A DNA stretch of 64,000 nucleotides from Anthostomella pinea (lineage: Eukaryota > Ascomycota > Sordariomycetes > Xylariales > Xylariaceae): positions 806,001 through 870,000 of the forward strand of contig CAUWAG010000010.1 in NCBI GenBank assembly GCA_963556695.1. The letters run 5' to 3'. The position numbers were made by a program, and so were the translations under genes. Shown in pieces: positions 11,193-24,225 of the stretch (its first letter is position 1; each line of letters begins with the position of its first letter). The notes beneath the pieces were generated by a model that saw only the letters and a program-made list of their open reading frames with translations, made no database searches and was not told the DNA's origin.

Positions 11193-13568
11193 CTACTCTT
11201 CCGACTGGCCGTTGGGCATCATCTGAGACTCGAGCGAATCCCAGGCTTCCTCGATCTGCGCACTGGATAATGTGTTAGCTTCACGACATCCCATGGACAT
11301 TGCAACTGAACCAGCTCTGCCTTGTATTGTATCTTTGTATTTTAGGGCATTTGGGTATGGGTCTTCCCTTAGGGTCCCAGAGCTTGATAAAACTTACGCG
11401 GTACTCTGAACAAGTTTGACGCCCTTCTTCTTCCCAAAGGAAAGGAAGCGCCTCTTGGTTCGTTCACGCTTGAAGAAAGCAAGCATACTGCCACGCTTCT
11501 CGTCCGACAGGACCACGTTGATCTTCTGGCACTCGAGTGCGTACTGGATCTCGATGATCTCATCGAGGGTCATGTCAAAGTTGACCGGCTTCTGATAGAT
11601 GCCCCATGTCACCTTGGGGTGCACGTCGCGGAGGACCTGGTGCTCGAATTTGTTCTTGTCCTGCTTCCAAGTCCAGTACTGTGTGACCGCGTTCCTGGTT
11701 GTCAGCTCTCGTGACTTGATCTGATATACTCGCCAGTCAAGGTGCATAATTCGCCCGGCCGAGAATGAGTCCGTCGAGGTGTAGCCCGAATACGAGAGGT
11801 CATCATCTGGGTCCTCCTTCGAGGGAGTCGGCTCGAGACGCTGGCGTTTCTGTAGGCGGGGCGTGACAGGCTCCAGGTACTCGGGCGGTGGTCCCTGGAG
11901 ACCTGGCTGTTGTTGTTGTTGTTGCTGCTGCTGCTGGAGGTGGTGGTGGTGCTGGTGCAGGTTCGGCCTGTCTTCCGGATCCACCTGTCCGATAGATCGG
12001 CGTCCCTTGCGACGGACCGTTCCTCCCGTACCATCCGACTCTCTCTTGATCTTAGTCTTGGTCTTGGTCTTGTTTCTCGTGGGGTCTTTTTCGCCAAGCT
12101 TGTAGCCCGAAGGACGTCCGATGTTGCCGAACCCATGCTTCTCTCTCAGGTACTTCAACTTTGCGTCGTGGTACAAGTCATGGGTCATCTTGGACAGGTT
12201 GAATTTGTCCCCCTGGGCCATGGCGATCTCGTACATGCGATGTCGTAGCCATTCGAGAGGTGTGATTCCGAGGTCAAACTTCTTCAGTTCCTCGTGCACG
12301 TTAACCAGGCGGAACATGGTGTCGTAGTTGATGAAGGTCTTGTAGAACTTGGCCATCATGTCCTTGCCCACAAACTGGAAAGGGTGAAACGGCTCATCCT
12401 TGAGGAAGTCTATGACAGCCTGGCCTCGATTGACTTGCCGGTTAGCAAGGAATACGGTATGGCGCACGGCTTCGGGGTTTCGGCGGAGTCCCTCCAACCT
12501 TTCCTTCCACTTGTCAAGCTGGGGCTGGATGATGGACTCGACAGTCTCCCACTCGGGATTCCAGTACGGGTGCTTCTCATCGATTTTCTCCAGAGGCGCT
12601 CCGGCGAACATGGGAGGCTCCGTGATGACCGAGCCATTTTCCTTGAGGACCAGGTTTTCGCGCGTGATTTCCTCCAGGCTGTTCCCGTTGGTCTCTGGCG
12701 CTGGACTGTCCGTGGGAGGGACAGAACCCTTTCCATTCGGCAGGGACTTTCGGGCGGACGGCGACTTCGTCTTGGCTTCCGGGGGCACCTCGGGAACCGG
12801 TCGGCCTGTTGGCGAGCGGACAATGGCGGAGAAGCTTGGTAAGCTGTGCCGTTCCTGCTTGGGCTTCAAGGGCCTGTCGATATAACGAGAGGCAAATGCA
12901 GGGACGGCGTCTAGCTCGGGAGGTGTGCCGTGGGAAGACGTGCTGGGCCGAGATCGATTCGCGCTATGTCGTAGAGGCATAGCTCGAGAGGTCGGTGAGT
13001 CGTTCTCCTCTACGGGGTTGTGGTAGATACTGCTGAGCAGGTTTCCAGGGTCGGCGGGAGGGTCCACCTGGTCATCTCGGCGGCTCCGTCGTCGCGGACC
13101 GCCGTTGATGCTCGTCCACCCACCGCCGGCTTCGGCATCGGCAGGCATGGGCGGTGGCATGCCTCGACTCGGCAGGTGGCCGTTGCTCTCGGGAGGCGTG
13201 TTCGCCTTGGTGGCAGCGCTGCTCTCGCGAGCATGTGCGAACCACGCTGCGTGCGAGCGATCCTCTTCCTGACGTTCCGATAGCAGACGAGCTCGGTTGG
13301 CGTCCTGTTCATGGGACAGATGTTCCTGCAGGGCCTCGTAGGATTGGATGCCAGACTGGACGGACAGCAGCTCATTCTCGAGCTGGTGCTTACGGTCGTA
13401 CAGCTTTGCAAGCTCACGTCTATACTCGTCTTGGCGTTGGTTGTAGTCGTAGGTCAGGCTGTCATCCTCGCGGTCTCGCTTAATCTTGGTGTTCTGCCAG
13501 TGGTTGGACTCCATCACGCCCAAGTGGTCCTCTCCCGCCCGCCCTGTGGTGTCATTTTTGCCCGACAT
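11193..13568 (-). CDS. Unrecognised fungal nuclear-type protein with coiled coil and polyQ
   Basis: Two exons, 11398-13568 and 11193-11262 (intron 11263-11397, donor GTAAGT, branch GCTAACAC, phase 2), give about 746 residues. An N-terminal charged coiled coil (about residues 30-110) is followed by a Pro/Ser-rich linker, then a conserved core (HPYWNPEWETVESIIQPQ..., HPFQFVGKDMMAKF, ITPLEWLRHRMYEIA), a basic K-T-K repeat, a His/Gln run (HHHH then ten Gln) and a second conserved block ending RRFLSFGKKKGVKLVQ. The mix of coiled coil, basic clusters and polyQ suggests a chromatin or transcription factor, but I do not recognise the family. Start is uncertain: an in-frame ATG at 13647-13649 would add 27 residues including a hydrophobic run that looks like leader or intron sequence, so I chose the ATG at 13566-13568, which has the better context. 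Confidence 0.7.
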
Positions 13569-14641
13569 GGGCTCCAGGGCGTCAATCTGGAGCATCGGTA
13601 GGTACGCTAATGGCAGTGTCAGAATAAGGAACCCCAGGGTGTTGCGCATAGCTTGGGGGAATAAATAAATAAATAATAATAAAAATCCTTTTCCGTCACT
13701 GCTCAGTTGATGAGTAAGGGAGGGGGATGGGAAATGAAGAATACAAGTGCTTCTGTTGAAGTAGACATATTGAAGGTTGAAGATGTTGTAGCCTTATTAA
13801 TAGACGAAATAGAGTTTGGGTATATGACAGCTGCGTAAGTTGAGAGGGTTTAAAGAAGGCTCGAATTGCTATGGGGTTGAAGGGAAATGAATAAAAAGGA
13901 AATTGTGCGCAGTGTCGAAATGGGAGCAGATGGCGAAGAAGACGTAGAAAAAAAGACTTTCAGAGATAACAAGATAGGCGCGAGGGGGTAAATGTGGCGC
14001 AGGTACGTACGGATAGAGTTCTCCAGACTGTTGGGTATGCGCCGTTCGGGTGCCACGAAAAACGGCGTCCTCATAAGACCGACGGAGCGAGTGAGAACTT
14101 GGAAGTCAAGGCGTCGCCGATATGGTGTTGTAAAGTTGCGTGGCGTGTCGTCTGGTACCTGCCCGTGTGCCACGTTGATGGGGAAGGAGAGGTGGTGGTT
14201 ATACGCAAGGGAGTGCGAGACTGCGAGACTGCGAGTAGGCAGGTAGAAATAGTGGTAGTGGTAGTCGGACCAAGCTGCCAAGTAGGAACTCCGGTAGTGA
14301 AGTAGGGACTCGGGTGGTGGTGATGCACTGACCGACTAGAAAAAAGAATGAGTATTAGTGCATCCTAGTCAGTGGTGCGAGTAGCGCAGCGCAGGTGGCA
14401 GTATGTGGTAACTCGTAAGACCAGTCGCAGACCATAGAAGGACAGCAGTAATTGGGGAGTAAAATTGGGATTGGAATGGGTATAGGGCGAGGCGAGGGAG
14501 GACAGCGGAGGGAGGACCCTGTTTAAGTCACGAATAATAATAGGACAAGCGTGTAGGAAGTAGAGAAGTAGAGACGTGTACCGGTAGAAGTGACTAACCG
14601 GATCGTCGAGAGACTTAAAGCCGCTCCTTGTTCCCCAGCGA

Positions 14642-14672
<31 letters not shown>

Positions 14673-17600
14673 GCTGCAGCTGGGGCTGCCTGGAGTCCTG
14701 GACGCAGTCAGCATTGAACGAGAACGAACAGGTGATATGCGAAATGGGAATGGGAATGGGAATGGGCATGGGAATTGAGGGGACAGGGGGGGGGACAGGG
14801 GGAATGGGCGTACCTATTGCCTGAGTAGGAGCTGTTATAGTCGTCGTCGACGTGCATGAAAATACTCAAACGTGCGGCAGGGCTGGCCTGGCCTGCTTGC
14901 ATAGGGGAGGTGAGTGAACTGATGATTGAATGTTGAATGGGTGATGGGAAGGGATCGCCGGGGGTGGATTGGACGACGGGAGTCGGATGGCTGGATGGCT
15001 GAGGTGCACTGCAGCCAACTGATGACTGCCTGCCTCGCGTTCGTGTACGGTATTACCGGTAGGGGTAATAGATGAGTGTGACTTGAATGACTTGAATGAC
15101 TTGAACGACCTCGAGGGCTCGAGATGCAAAATCGGGGGCGGGTCGGGTGCATAGGTAATGTAAGGTAGGTAGTATGCGGGTACGTACCTTTTATACTCTC
15201 CCTAGGTAGTACCGGTAGATCCTCTTATGTATAGGTATGTACCGTGGTCCGTAAGGTAGGTAGGACGGGAACGTGGGTCAGTCTGGACTCTCTCTGCATG
15301 TGCCGCCACAGGAGGAACACCGAGTCGGGTCGAGTGGGCAGAGACGGGCAGACGGGCAGACGGGCAGAATCCTCTCTTGTGGTGTTTGATCATATGCAGT
15401 TGGCGCCTGCGCCTCGAGGGTGAGGGTGATCAGTGATTCTCAGATTCTCAGATTCTAGGCTGGGAAGGTGAGCGCTGCAGGTCACAGGTGATGATGACCT
15501 GACCTGATGGTTCCAGGGCTGCACTTTAGAAAGAATCGAACAAAAAAAGCTGAAACGGCGTGTGATGACGCGCCAGACTAATTAGCTTCAGCTCTGTACT
15601 TTTAGGTGGTATTCATTCCGGTGCAAGCGGTGCAGTGCAATTGGTGCAAGCTATCTGCCCAGGTGCTATTGGATTAGGGATTGGGTACCTTGTCTCGTGG
15701 GCTCAATTATACGGGACCCGGATATAATAACAACGTCGGGGCCAGTCCACTCGGGCTATCAGCCTATCACTGAGGTGATCAGTCTATTAGTGCGCCCTTT
15801 TTAGCTACACAAGTTCCGACTTTCCGACCGGGTATACCTACTACCGTATAGCAAGCCCCGCCCCACGTCCATATCGAAACTTCTTCCCTTATCCTATACC
15901 CACTTCCACATGTATGTATACATCATGCGTACGGTATGTCTTTCTGGGGTTACACAAAAGCTCCCCGGCTCGGGTGAGAATAGGACATGGAGGTAGGGAT
16001 CATGTGCGTTCCAAGTTGGGAGAGTCAGGTCAGAGGCGGTGCTATTATTGCTGACCATTGTAATTGGCGCAACATGACACTATTCCTCCAACACCTCCAA
16101 GGACCAACAGGCTCCAAGCCTCCAAGGGGCGCATACGGGGCGTGGGTAAGATTGATATTTAGGTATCATACATAGTACAAGTATATCATGTGTACGCATA
16201 TCATCAGGCAACCTCCACCCCTCAGTCTTGGTCGGTCGGTCGCCACCAATTTGCATTTCCACCTTCAACCGAATCAAAGTTAAATACTAGGTAGGTAATA
16301 AGTAGTCTGTCTACCTATACCTGATAAAACGTGAATGGCTGAATCGAGACGCATCGTGATTGGCGCGCCGCCGCCATCAGCGTTTCTTCTGCGACGAAAC
16401 CGTGTAATTCCTCAGCCTCAGGGGGTGAGGCGGGTACTTGACAGGTGACATGCGATGTTGGTTGGATCGATACTGGCTCCGTCTACGTCGGCGTGGAAGA
16501 GGCGTAACAATTATGAGGACGCTGAACCTTGGAAGCCACTTGCGGTTTTATCTAACTATTATACCACAGTCCACCGATATGGCACGGTGCGGCTTGCAAG
16601 GGTCGAATGCCGCGCGTGTGGTATAGGGGGCGGTGGGGGTGCGCGGCGTACCGTATCAGGATTCTGGTGTCATCATGCTCGCAAGAACTTACCACGTAAT
16701 GAACAAGCCGGTCATGCTGTGATGATGATGATGACGGTGATCAATCATGAATGTACCTGCACACAGTAGAGTTCCGCATTAGGCAAGATTGCTTTGCCTG
16801 TCTGGTATTAATAATATTAGTAGCTGGCTCAGCGGCGACGAATCATAACTTCTCCGACTCGAATGCCACATCACTCACATCTGGGCATCTGGGCTTCTGT
16901 GCGATAGGAGTGCAGGGGTCGGCCGGGTACCCCTTTTGCGAGCGGGCACCACCTCCATGTACGACCGATAGTGGCACAAACGTCCACTGGATGACATATT
17001 AGTGGTTCGATAGGTAGGTATAGTCGATACCGAGGCCATCTTGGGCAAGAGGGAGCGACAACGATCTCTTTTCACTGGATTGATCCCATACGACTCGACA
17101 GGAATTAATCATAACACTGCCTGCCTGGCCGGAAGGTAAGCGTCAGCGGCAATTGAGCCACAGACTACAGTGCAAGAGCAGGGGATCACAAGATTCCAAT
17201 TAAGAAGAACCTCCATGTCATTAAGCCGTGTGACCCGCAGCACTATACTTCATGCCAAGCCGTTCAGATTTTTCTTTATTTGTGTTCAGAGTTTGCTAAT
17301 GTTGCCAAACTCTGCCGTCGCCGAGTATATTTGGTCCACTTGGACACTACATAATAAGCGGAGCACTTGTATCATATCATCCTCAGACAAATATAGCCAT
17401 TTCACTGCCCATGCGCGGAGGAGCTCCGAGCAACCTGATTGTGAGGACCCATTACCCATTATGCGTATACCGCATTCAGGAATATATTGCGATACTGCAA
17501 CGCATCGGCCCCTCCTATTCGTACCACCGACGTACCAGTACCTCTCATCATCGACAGCCTCTACGACGGGTGGGACAGGCCATGCTGACACACGAATGAC

Positions 17601-17784
17601 ACTGCAAGTATAACAAGGAAGGGTGCAATGCAGAGAGAACGACGCTGAGGTCAACAGCAACGGAATTCTATACAGCTCTCACCAATGTACAAGTCTACAA
17701 GCTTCACCACCCCTTCCCTTCTCCGATCGCAGCAACCTGCCCAGCGCTCGCCCAATCGAGATAACCCGGCTCCATGCCTATGCT
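13569..17784. other. Long gene-free promoter region with short tandem repeats
   Basis: 4.2 kb without a supportable gene, upstream of the unrecognised minus-strand gene and downstream of COX4. Its left 0.7 kb probably holds the 5' leader of that gene. It then carries several different minisatellites and many TAC/GTA words such as GGTACGTACC. Overlapping open frames here look like repeat artefacts. Confidence 0.55.
14643..15457. repeat. Cluster of five unrelated short tandem repeats
   Basis: Within 0.8 kb: a 7-mer GGAGACA about four times (14643-14671), a hexamer GGGAAT about five times with one variant (14743-14775), a 9-mer TGACTTGAA about three times (15079-15110), an 8-mer GACGGGCA three times (15337-15368) and an 8-mer GATTCTCA about three times (15434-15457). 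Units are different, so this is not one expanded array. Confidence 0.8.
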
Positions 17785-18688
17785 TCACCAGTATTGGGGC
17801 TTGACGTAGTCGGCGAAGGTCTTGGGCTCCTCATAGCCGTGGTGGCCGTGGTGGTCGTGGTGGCCGTGGCCATCGTCCTGGGGTCCGACGTACTCCATCT
17901 TGTAGGTACTGCCACACTCGGGGCATCGCTCCATCGGTCGCTCGCGGGACATCTGCGAGCACACCATGTCAGCCACGTGAGATGCTGGATATCAGGGGCA
18001 AGGGGGGCGACGTACGCCTAGCCAATGGACGACGTGGGAGTCGGCGGGGGATCCGGTGCAGCCAGCATACTGCTCGTCACCGGCAGACTTGACCATAATG
18101 GGGTTTTCGGGGGTTCCTAACCCAGCAGTCAGCCCAGTTTCAGACGCATTCGCCGTAGTCGTTCTCGTAGGTCAAGCAACCGCACCTTTCCGCGATGAGT
18201 CTAGGGGGCGCATGTCGAAGATGTCCACACCCTCCATCTTTCCGAGGATCTCCAATCGCTCCAGACCTGTCGACTGGTCAAGGTCGGTAGGGACGGTTCC
18301 GGGGGCAGCACCGGGTCCGATGAGGTCGTCTTCGCTCTTGATGTCTGTTGTGTGAAGAAAAACCGGTCAATAGGCAAGGCCACGCATCCATCCAGCTGCG
18401 TGCTGGACTCGGACTCAATTGGGGCCGGGAAAACTCGTACCGGCGAAGTTCTTCATCTTCTGGCCGATGCTCGCATGTGGCTCGACATTCTTCGCGTCTC
18501 CTGTGTTGCGCTGAGTTAGCTCTGGGTAAGCGCTGGAGACCGGGGCCCGAGCATCGTACGATGCCCATGGTCGGTCGGGACGGGCAGGCAGCCTTACGAC
18601 GAATGGCGGAAGCAGTCAGGCTACGACGGACGATGGGAGAGACGGCGGCGCGGCGGGCCACGGCCACGGCGGAGCGTTGCAGAAACAT
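17785..18688 (-). CDS. COX4: Cytochrome c oxidase subunit 4 (zinc-binding, COX5B type)
   Basis: Nuclear-encoded subunit of respiratory complex IV, matrix side. Five exons on the minus strand (18598-18688, 18441-18500, 18186-18344, 18016-18116, 17785-17952) give 192 residues. The N terminus (MFLQRSAVAVARRAAVSPIV) is an Arg-rich amphipathic mitochondrial presequence without acids. The mature part has the family segments LERLEILGKMEGVDIFDM and PENPIMVKSAGDEQYAGCTG, and the zinc ligands: the Cys of AGCTG and the CPEC pair near the C terminus. The end carries a Gly/His run followed by the conserved aromatic tail. All four introns are short and phase-consistent. The first in-frame upstream codon is TTG, so the ATG at 18686-18688 is the start. 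Confidence 0.92.
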
Positions 18689-20427
18689 ATTGGCAGGCAA
18701 TTGAGGTGGTATGCAGAGGGTGCGATTCGTGACGCAGTGAGGAGGGTTGAAACTTGGGAGAGGGAATTGGGGTCGCTTTGATTTGACGATGCACCCAGGC
18801 GTGGAAGTGGAATCCGAATCGCCTGATCCCCAGCTGGCATTGAAGGTCCTTTCCTAATTCGGGAACTTTGCCGAAGAAACTCCGTCCACATGCACCCACC
18901 TGCGCCGCCTCACGTGACTTCAAGCCTCATCGTGGCTTACCTGCTTACTAGCCATGAGCACCGACCATTAATGTGTGCACCATCATCACGGCAAACTTGA
19001 ATCACTCAACGAGACGCCCCAGACACCGGATCTTATGGGTTGCCCAGGCGGGTAGGGTACGGGAAGGCTTCATGAATGCGCAGTCAGGAGACTGCATGGG
19101 AGGTCATCCCTGCTGGCTCTTAGACGAAAGGAACACATTCATCTCGCACCTCGTCGGAAACAACTGGAGTCATGCATGGGGCTTACATGCTTACAGGCTT
19201 ACAGACTTGCACCCATAACCGTGGCAGCCCATGGGTAGCCAGTACGAGCACCTGTGATCTAGTCAGAGTGAACGATCCTCTGGCTGGTATGACACCACCT
19301 CAGCCTCCTTGCGGAAAGGTTCCTTTGGGGTACAGAGATGCGGCCGCTGTCTTTGCTTCTGGCTGTATCTCTCAGTTCTCATGAGACCACCAACCTGAAT
19401 GATGACTGAAGTTCGTACCTTCAGCCATGACTTCAGCCGTCGTCATTCAATAAGCACAACTTCGGCAATGAAGGAACGTCTTTCGAACCAGCCCCCTACA
19501 TCCACTGCCCTGATATGGTTCACCCATAGCTCTTATCCAAGGGAAATGTTAAGGCCCTTCGAAGCTACTTTACACCGTGCGCGTGCCTGGCAAATATCGA
19601 GGCTCAACTGAGGGGATCTTCTGAGGCCGCAGAAGCCATGTGTCTTGCTCACCTGTCTGGGCTCCCTGAGATGATGACAAAGCTCAGAATGTCCGAGCTG
19701 AATCTATTGGATGACCAGAAGCTGACTTCGGGGAACCACATACCAGAATTCAACGCCCCGAGACTCACTACCACCATAGTCTGATAATGGACGCTTTCGC
19801 TGCTGTTGGACCTCCTGTCGTTCAACTTCTTCCATGATATCTCTCCACTTACACTCATTTATTAATTCAGGGTGTAAATTAGTGCAGTCTCTGCGCGCCT
19901 TCTACGACCGGCGAGGGGATATCATGGGCGAGGCTGGATCCAATCCTTGCACGTCAAAGCTTACTGTCATAGAACTCAGTCGTCCGTGAACACCGCCTTC
20001 CCTAAGGGGCCACGAGTCGGAGCAATGACCTGGGTCGAGAGTCAGATGGCTGGAGCGTTGGCTATCTGAGAATATCCCTCTGATTGGCAGCGTTTGATTT
20101 GCTGGTGTCTGTGCAGCCTTGCCAGCACCGAATGCACGAAAACAAGGCAAGTCAAGACGTAAGGAGTGTTTTCCGCAGGCTTGGGTTCATACTAGGTCGG
20201 CCAAGAGCTCCACTAGGTCTCAGATGATTTATTTTCAAACGTTGTAACTATGTTCTTCGTGAGGCGGCGCTTGATAGCAACCCGAAACTACAGAAGCAAA
20301 GACTGTACATGAATGTCCAGGTTGTAGCGAGATACCACGGTCCATAATAAGTCTGAAGACCTGGCCTGGTGATTAGGCCGCTTCAAGCACAAGTGCATGA
20401 AACCTCCTATCTCGTAAGCAAACGCCT
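18689..20427. other. Intergenic, no gene seen
   Basis: 1.7 kb between the COX4 start and the 3' end of the Nudix gene. Open frames are short and lack family features; no RNA gene or repeat recognised. Confidence 0.5.
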
Positions 20428-21036
20428 TCAAGCTTCCATCTGTGCTTCCGCCTTCCGCATCTCGAACGCCAAGTGAATCGCTTGCTCCTGCGCAAGGTCC
20501 GTGTAGTCCAAGTCGATATCGCCGCACCTCCTGACGCGGGCCTCGTCCTCGCTGACCCACGAAAACTTCTGGTGCTCATTGTCATCGAGCTTCACATGGT
20601 AGCCCTCAACGCTCACCATGAACGAGAACTTGCGCATTTGCAGGTTGCGGCGCTTTGTCGTGAAGCGATCGTCGACCGCGATGGCCTTGCCGACCGCGGT
20701 TGCGCGTAGCCCGCTCTCCTCCCACAGTTCACGCACGACGGCGTGCAGCAGCGACCCGTCCTCGAAATCGGAGGCGCCGCCGGGCACCTCCCATTTCTCG
20801 GGCATTGAGTCGTGCACTGCGCGCTGGACCAACAGGAGCTTTCCCTCGGGGTTGAAGACAAATGCGCTGACGGCGATCCCGTCAAGAGTGATCCCTTCAG
20901 GTTCTGGGTGCGCATCTAGGTAGGCCCGCAAGGTCTGTTTGAAGGCTGCTATCGAGGGGTCCGTGGTGAAGGTTGTGGGAGCTGCGGGCACCGCGCCGGG
21001 TGTCGCGTCCGCGACTGGCTGAGCTGCTCCTGACAT
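20428..21036 (-). CDS. Nudix hydrolase
   Basis: Single-exon gene, 202 residues. Nudix enzymes cleave nucleoside diphosphates linked to another group; the substrate here cannot be read from sequence. The Nudix box spans about residues 86-110: G-G at 86-87, E92, then R102-E103-L-W-E106-E107-S-G-L, so the metal-binding REUXEE core is intact. Spacing from E92 to R102 is two residues longer than the canonical GX5EX7RE, a small departure in the loop. Upstream the beta strand SAFVFNPEGKLLLVQR and the KWEVPGG turn fit the fold. The first 30 residues are Ala/Pro/Thr-rich and disordered. Stands alone between COX4 and a protease gene of opposite strand. Confidence 0.85.
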   Translation of the reverse strand: MSGAAQPVADATPGAVPAAPTTFTTDPSIAAFKQTLRAYLDAHPEPEGITLDGIAVSAFVFNPEGKLLLVQRAVHDSMPEKWEVPGGASDFEDGSLLHAVVRELWEESGLRATAVGKAIAVDDRFTTKRRNLQMRKFSFMVSVEGYHVKLDDNEHQKFSWVSEDEARVRRCGDIDLDYTDLAQEQAIHLAFEMRKAEAQMEA

Positions 21037-22628
21037 GTTGCGCTCTGCTGGTATGACTCGTGGTGTCTGGGGGCTGTAGGAGATGTGAGCAGCGCTTCTT
21101 CGTTTGAGACTGGAGATCTGACTGGTTCGCTAACGTGTACAGTTCTGGCCTGGAGCACGGATGCGGACGAGGTGAAGGAAGAATGACCTTCCTAGCAGAG
21201 CTACACTCGTGGGCCAAGTTGCAGGACAGGCTACTTCTGTGCGGGTGGAAAGCCGAGAGAAGCCGGACGGGACGTATAGATGGGAAGCTGTCGTGGCCCG
21301 TGGGGCATCCGCGTTTGGTGTTTTTGGAGCAGGTAACTTACCTCAGCGCTCGGCCACAGTCGGCTCGACTCTGTACTTAAGTATAATCTGGGTTGTTGGA
21401 CCTACATAGTAAATTAATACATGTAGTAAGCCGCAAACCCCAAAACCCCACCCAGGCAGACAGGTTGAGATTCAGATGTGACATGTCGGATCGGGGGCTG
21501 GCACGATCTCTCTCATCTTTCCGCCCAGACGTCTCTTTTGTTCGAGATACCAGCAGAATGCTATGGTGTGTCGCATTTCATCGAGACGGTGTATGCTGAA
21601 AGACGACGAGGCATTGGTCATCTCTACCTTTTCTGTGCTTTGTAAACCCGAAGAGCCGTCCCCCCCTGTCCCCGACCACTATGGCACTGACGAGCCCGGG
21701 CCTTTAGTTGCCCGCTCCGGCACGGACCGACGCCGGCAGGTGCGTGACCGTCACGAGGTTTCGAGGTTCGAAGGAGACTCCAGAGTCCAGACGTACACCT
21801 TTGGGTTGGGATTCGCCGTCTTCTGACCAGCCCCAGCCGGGAGGCCAACCTAAGGCTTCAGGAGCTGTACAGACCCGTTCATTCTACAAAGTACCGGTGA
21901 AAGCACGACAAACGAAGCTCAAGAATACCTCCACCACAATTCACCTTCACCTGACACCACCGCCAGCGAAGTCCACATCGGGTGCTTGGCTAGTGTCATT
22001 AGCAGCCTCTGTATCGGCTGGGACCGCTGGGCCGCTGCATACGACCAAGTCGAAACACCGGAAACATGATCGGCCAGGCCTGGGCAGAGGCCGTGTAGGT
22101 AGCCGGCAGCCGTGCAGCCCGTGTCGTTGAGGTTAGTAGATGCTACTCGGGGCTAGATGCTACCTACCGTAGACAGCCGTGCCGGATCCTTTTTGCTTGC
22201 CCGCGTCTATTTGGTGTCTCCATTGCATCTCCTTTTAGTTTTCTTGACAAGTCTTGTCGTTGTAGTTGCTTCCGAGCAATCATATCAGTTGCTCGTTTCT
22301 ATCATTCTATCATTTCTATCGTCATCGTCACTTCTGTCATTTCCGTAATTACTTTTGTTGAGGCAAACAGTGGCAGTGCCTTGGTTCCCTTCGTCGTCGT
22401 CGTCGACTCTCTTCTGCTGCTCCGGCCTGAACCCTCTCTCTTCCGCCGCTCGTTACCCAGGTCGGTCGCCTCCGGACTGCTTTCTTGTCTATCAGAAAGC
22501 TGTTGGAACACAGGTCAACAACGTCTGGTTCAAGGTCGATATCCTTGCGTACCGTTGCTACTGCCGTGCGTCCATGCCGACGTCCGTGCAGTCGTGGTCA
22601 AGTTTTCGCGCCCTGGCGCCTCGCAGGC
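21037..22628. other. Divergent intergenic region, Nudix gene and aspartic protease
   Basis: 1.6 kb shared upstream region. The right 400 bp are T/C-rich and probably hold the protease leader; C/T runs and TCG repeats are present. No gene supported. Confidence 0.5.
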
Positions 22629-24225
22629 ATGCATTTGCGCGAGCTTCTCGTCCACCTTGCCATAGCCGCAGTCTGTGACGCCTCATCTCGATATGTCAAG
22701 CTGCCAGTCGTCCATTCTATAAATCGGAAAGTCTTTGGGGATGTCTGGGATAAGCGGGCGATGACGACGGTGCCTCTGGCAAACAGGTCAGATGTAGCCT
22801 ATTACGCGAAATGTGAGTGGCCACTCAGCCATCTCTTCGTTGCGACTCATCACACTAACTTGTGAGAAGTGGACATCGGCACGCCGCCACAGCAAGTCTA
22901 TCTTCAGTTAGACACCGGCTCGTTCGAGCTCTGGGTCAACCCAGAGTGCGCCAGGCTGCAGGACTCTTCTGATGTGTGGTTCTGCCAGGCTGCAGGTTAC
23001 TACAATGTGACATCGTCGTCCACCGCTACTACGCTTGCGGGCAACAAAACACTGCAATACGGCGTTGGCAGTGCCAGCATCCAATACGTTCAAGATGACA
23101 TTGGTCTTTCGGACACAGGTATGATGAGTCAACTCGATCCACACGGCTGTGAGCTGTCGCCCTGATCACCCTTCCAGACACTTCTCTCAAGGGGGTACAA
23201 TTTGGAGTGGCCTTGGACACTGTCGACGAATGGTCTGGCATTCTCGGCATTGGTTATGGAGAGAACGTGAATACACCGTACAAGAACTTCATCGATCAGT
23301 TGGCCGACCAGGGGGTCACGGACACGAAGGCCTTCAGCCTGGCCCTCGGGAGCAAAGCGGAAGAGGAAGGGATCGTCATCTTTGGCGGGATAGACACGGG
23401 AAAGTTTACGGGCACGCTTCAGACGTTGCCCGTCATCCCGGCAGAAGACTTACCTGACCAGGTCCCGAGATACTGGGTGAACATGAGCTCGCTGAGCCTC
23501 ACACCACCCAGCGGCAATACAAAGGTGTACCAGAACACTACCATGGCTGTCTTCTTGGACAGCGGCACCACCCTCACTCTGTTGCCGACAGATCTGGCCA
23601 ATACTATTGCTGCTGACTTTGGTGCAGAGGCTGCAGATAGTCATGGCGTCTATTCGGTCGACTGTTCTCGCAAGGACCTCCCTGGCACCCTGGACTTTGG
23701 GTTTGAGGGGGTCACAATCCGCGTGCCATGCAAGGAACTAGTCCGGGAGCTCCAGACTGTTTCCCCCCCTCAGTGTTTCCTCGGTATCAGTCCCAATGAC
23801 GACTACGCTTTATTGGGAGACACGATGCTGCGGTCTGCTTATGGTGAGTTCCACGACGACCAATCTGAGCGATTGAGACCCATCCGAGGACTAAATTCGC
23901 CGCAGTCGTGTTTGATCAGACGAACAATGCGATCCATCTCGCCCAATACGTCAACTGTAACAAAAACGAGATGGAGATTACTGACCAGACGAATATGAGC
24001 TCAATAACGGGCGACTGTGATGCACCCGACTTCAACACGGCCAACACAACCTCGGGAACCTCGCCGACGACTACTGCTACCACCGATGGAGGCAATGGGG
24101 GAGCTGCCGAGACCGATGCGTCCAATGCGAGCGCAGCTCCGCTGATACGGTCAAGCTCTCATACTTGGCTTGGATACTGGACAGCGTTGCTGTTTGTCAC
24201 CATCTGGGTGGGCGCTTTTGCATGA
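22629..24225 (+). CDS. GPI-anchored aspartic endopeptidase, yapsin-like
   Basis: Pepsin-family (A1) protease predicted at the plasma membrane or wall. Exons 22629-22812, 22870-23118, 23178-23843 and 23906-24225 give 472 residues; all introns are 57-62 nt and phase 1. A short hydrophobic signal (ELLVHLAIAAVC) opens the protein, followed by a propeptide. Catalytic motifs are D76-TGS (in LQLDTGSFELWV) and D272-SGTT (in AVFLDSGTTLTLLP), with the flap region near YGVGSASIQYV. After the catalytic domain come a Thr/Ser/Gly-rich stalk, a small-residue cleavage zone (NASAAP) and a terminal hydrophobic tail ending WVGAFA, the pattern of a GPI attachment signal. Several N-x-T/S glycosylation sites are visible. 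The exact start is inferred from the signal peptide; a longer exon 1 is possible. Confidence 0.88.

Noticed and set aside
12294..12885. Open frames of 160-180 codons on the plus strand inside the minus-strand polyQ gene
   Set aside because: Shadow frames; the Leu/Val/Trp-rich runs are the reverse of the CAG/CAC repeats.
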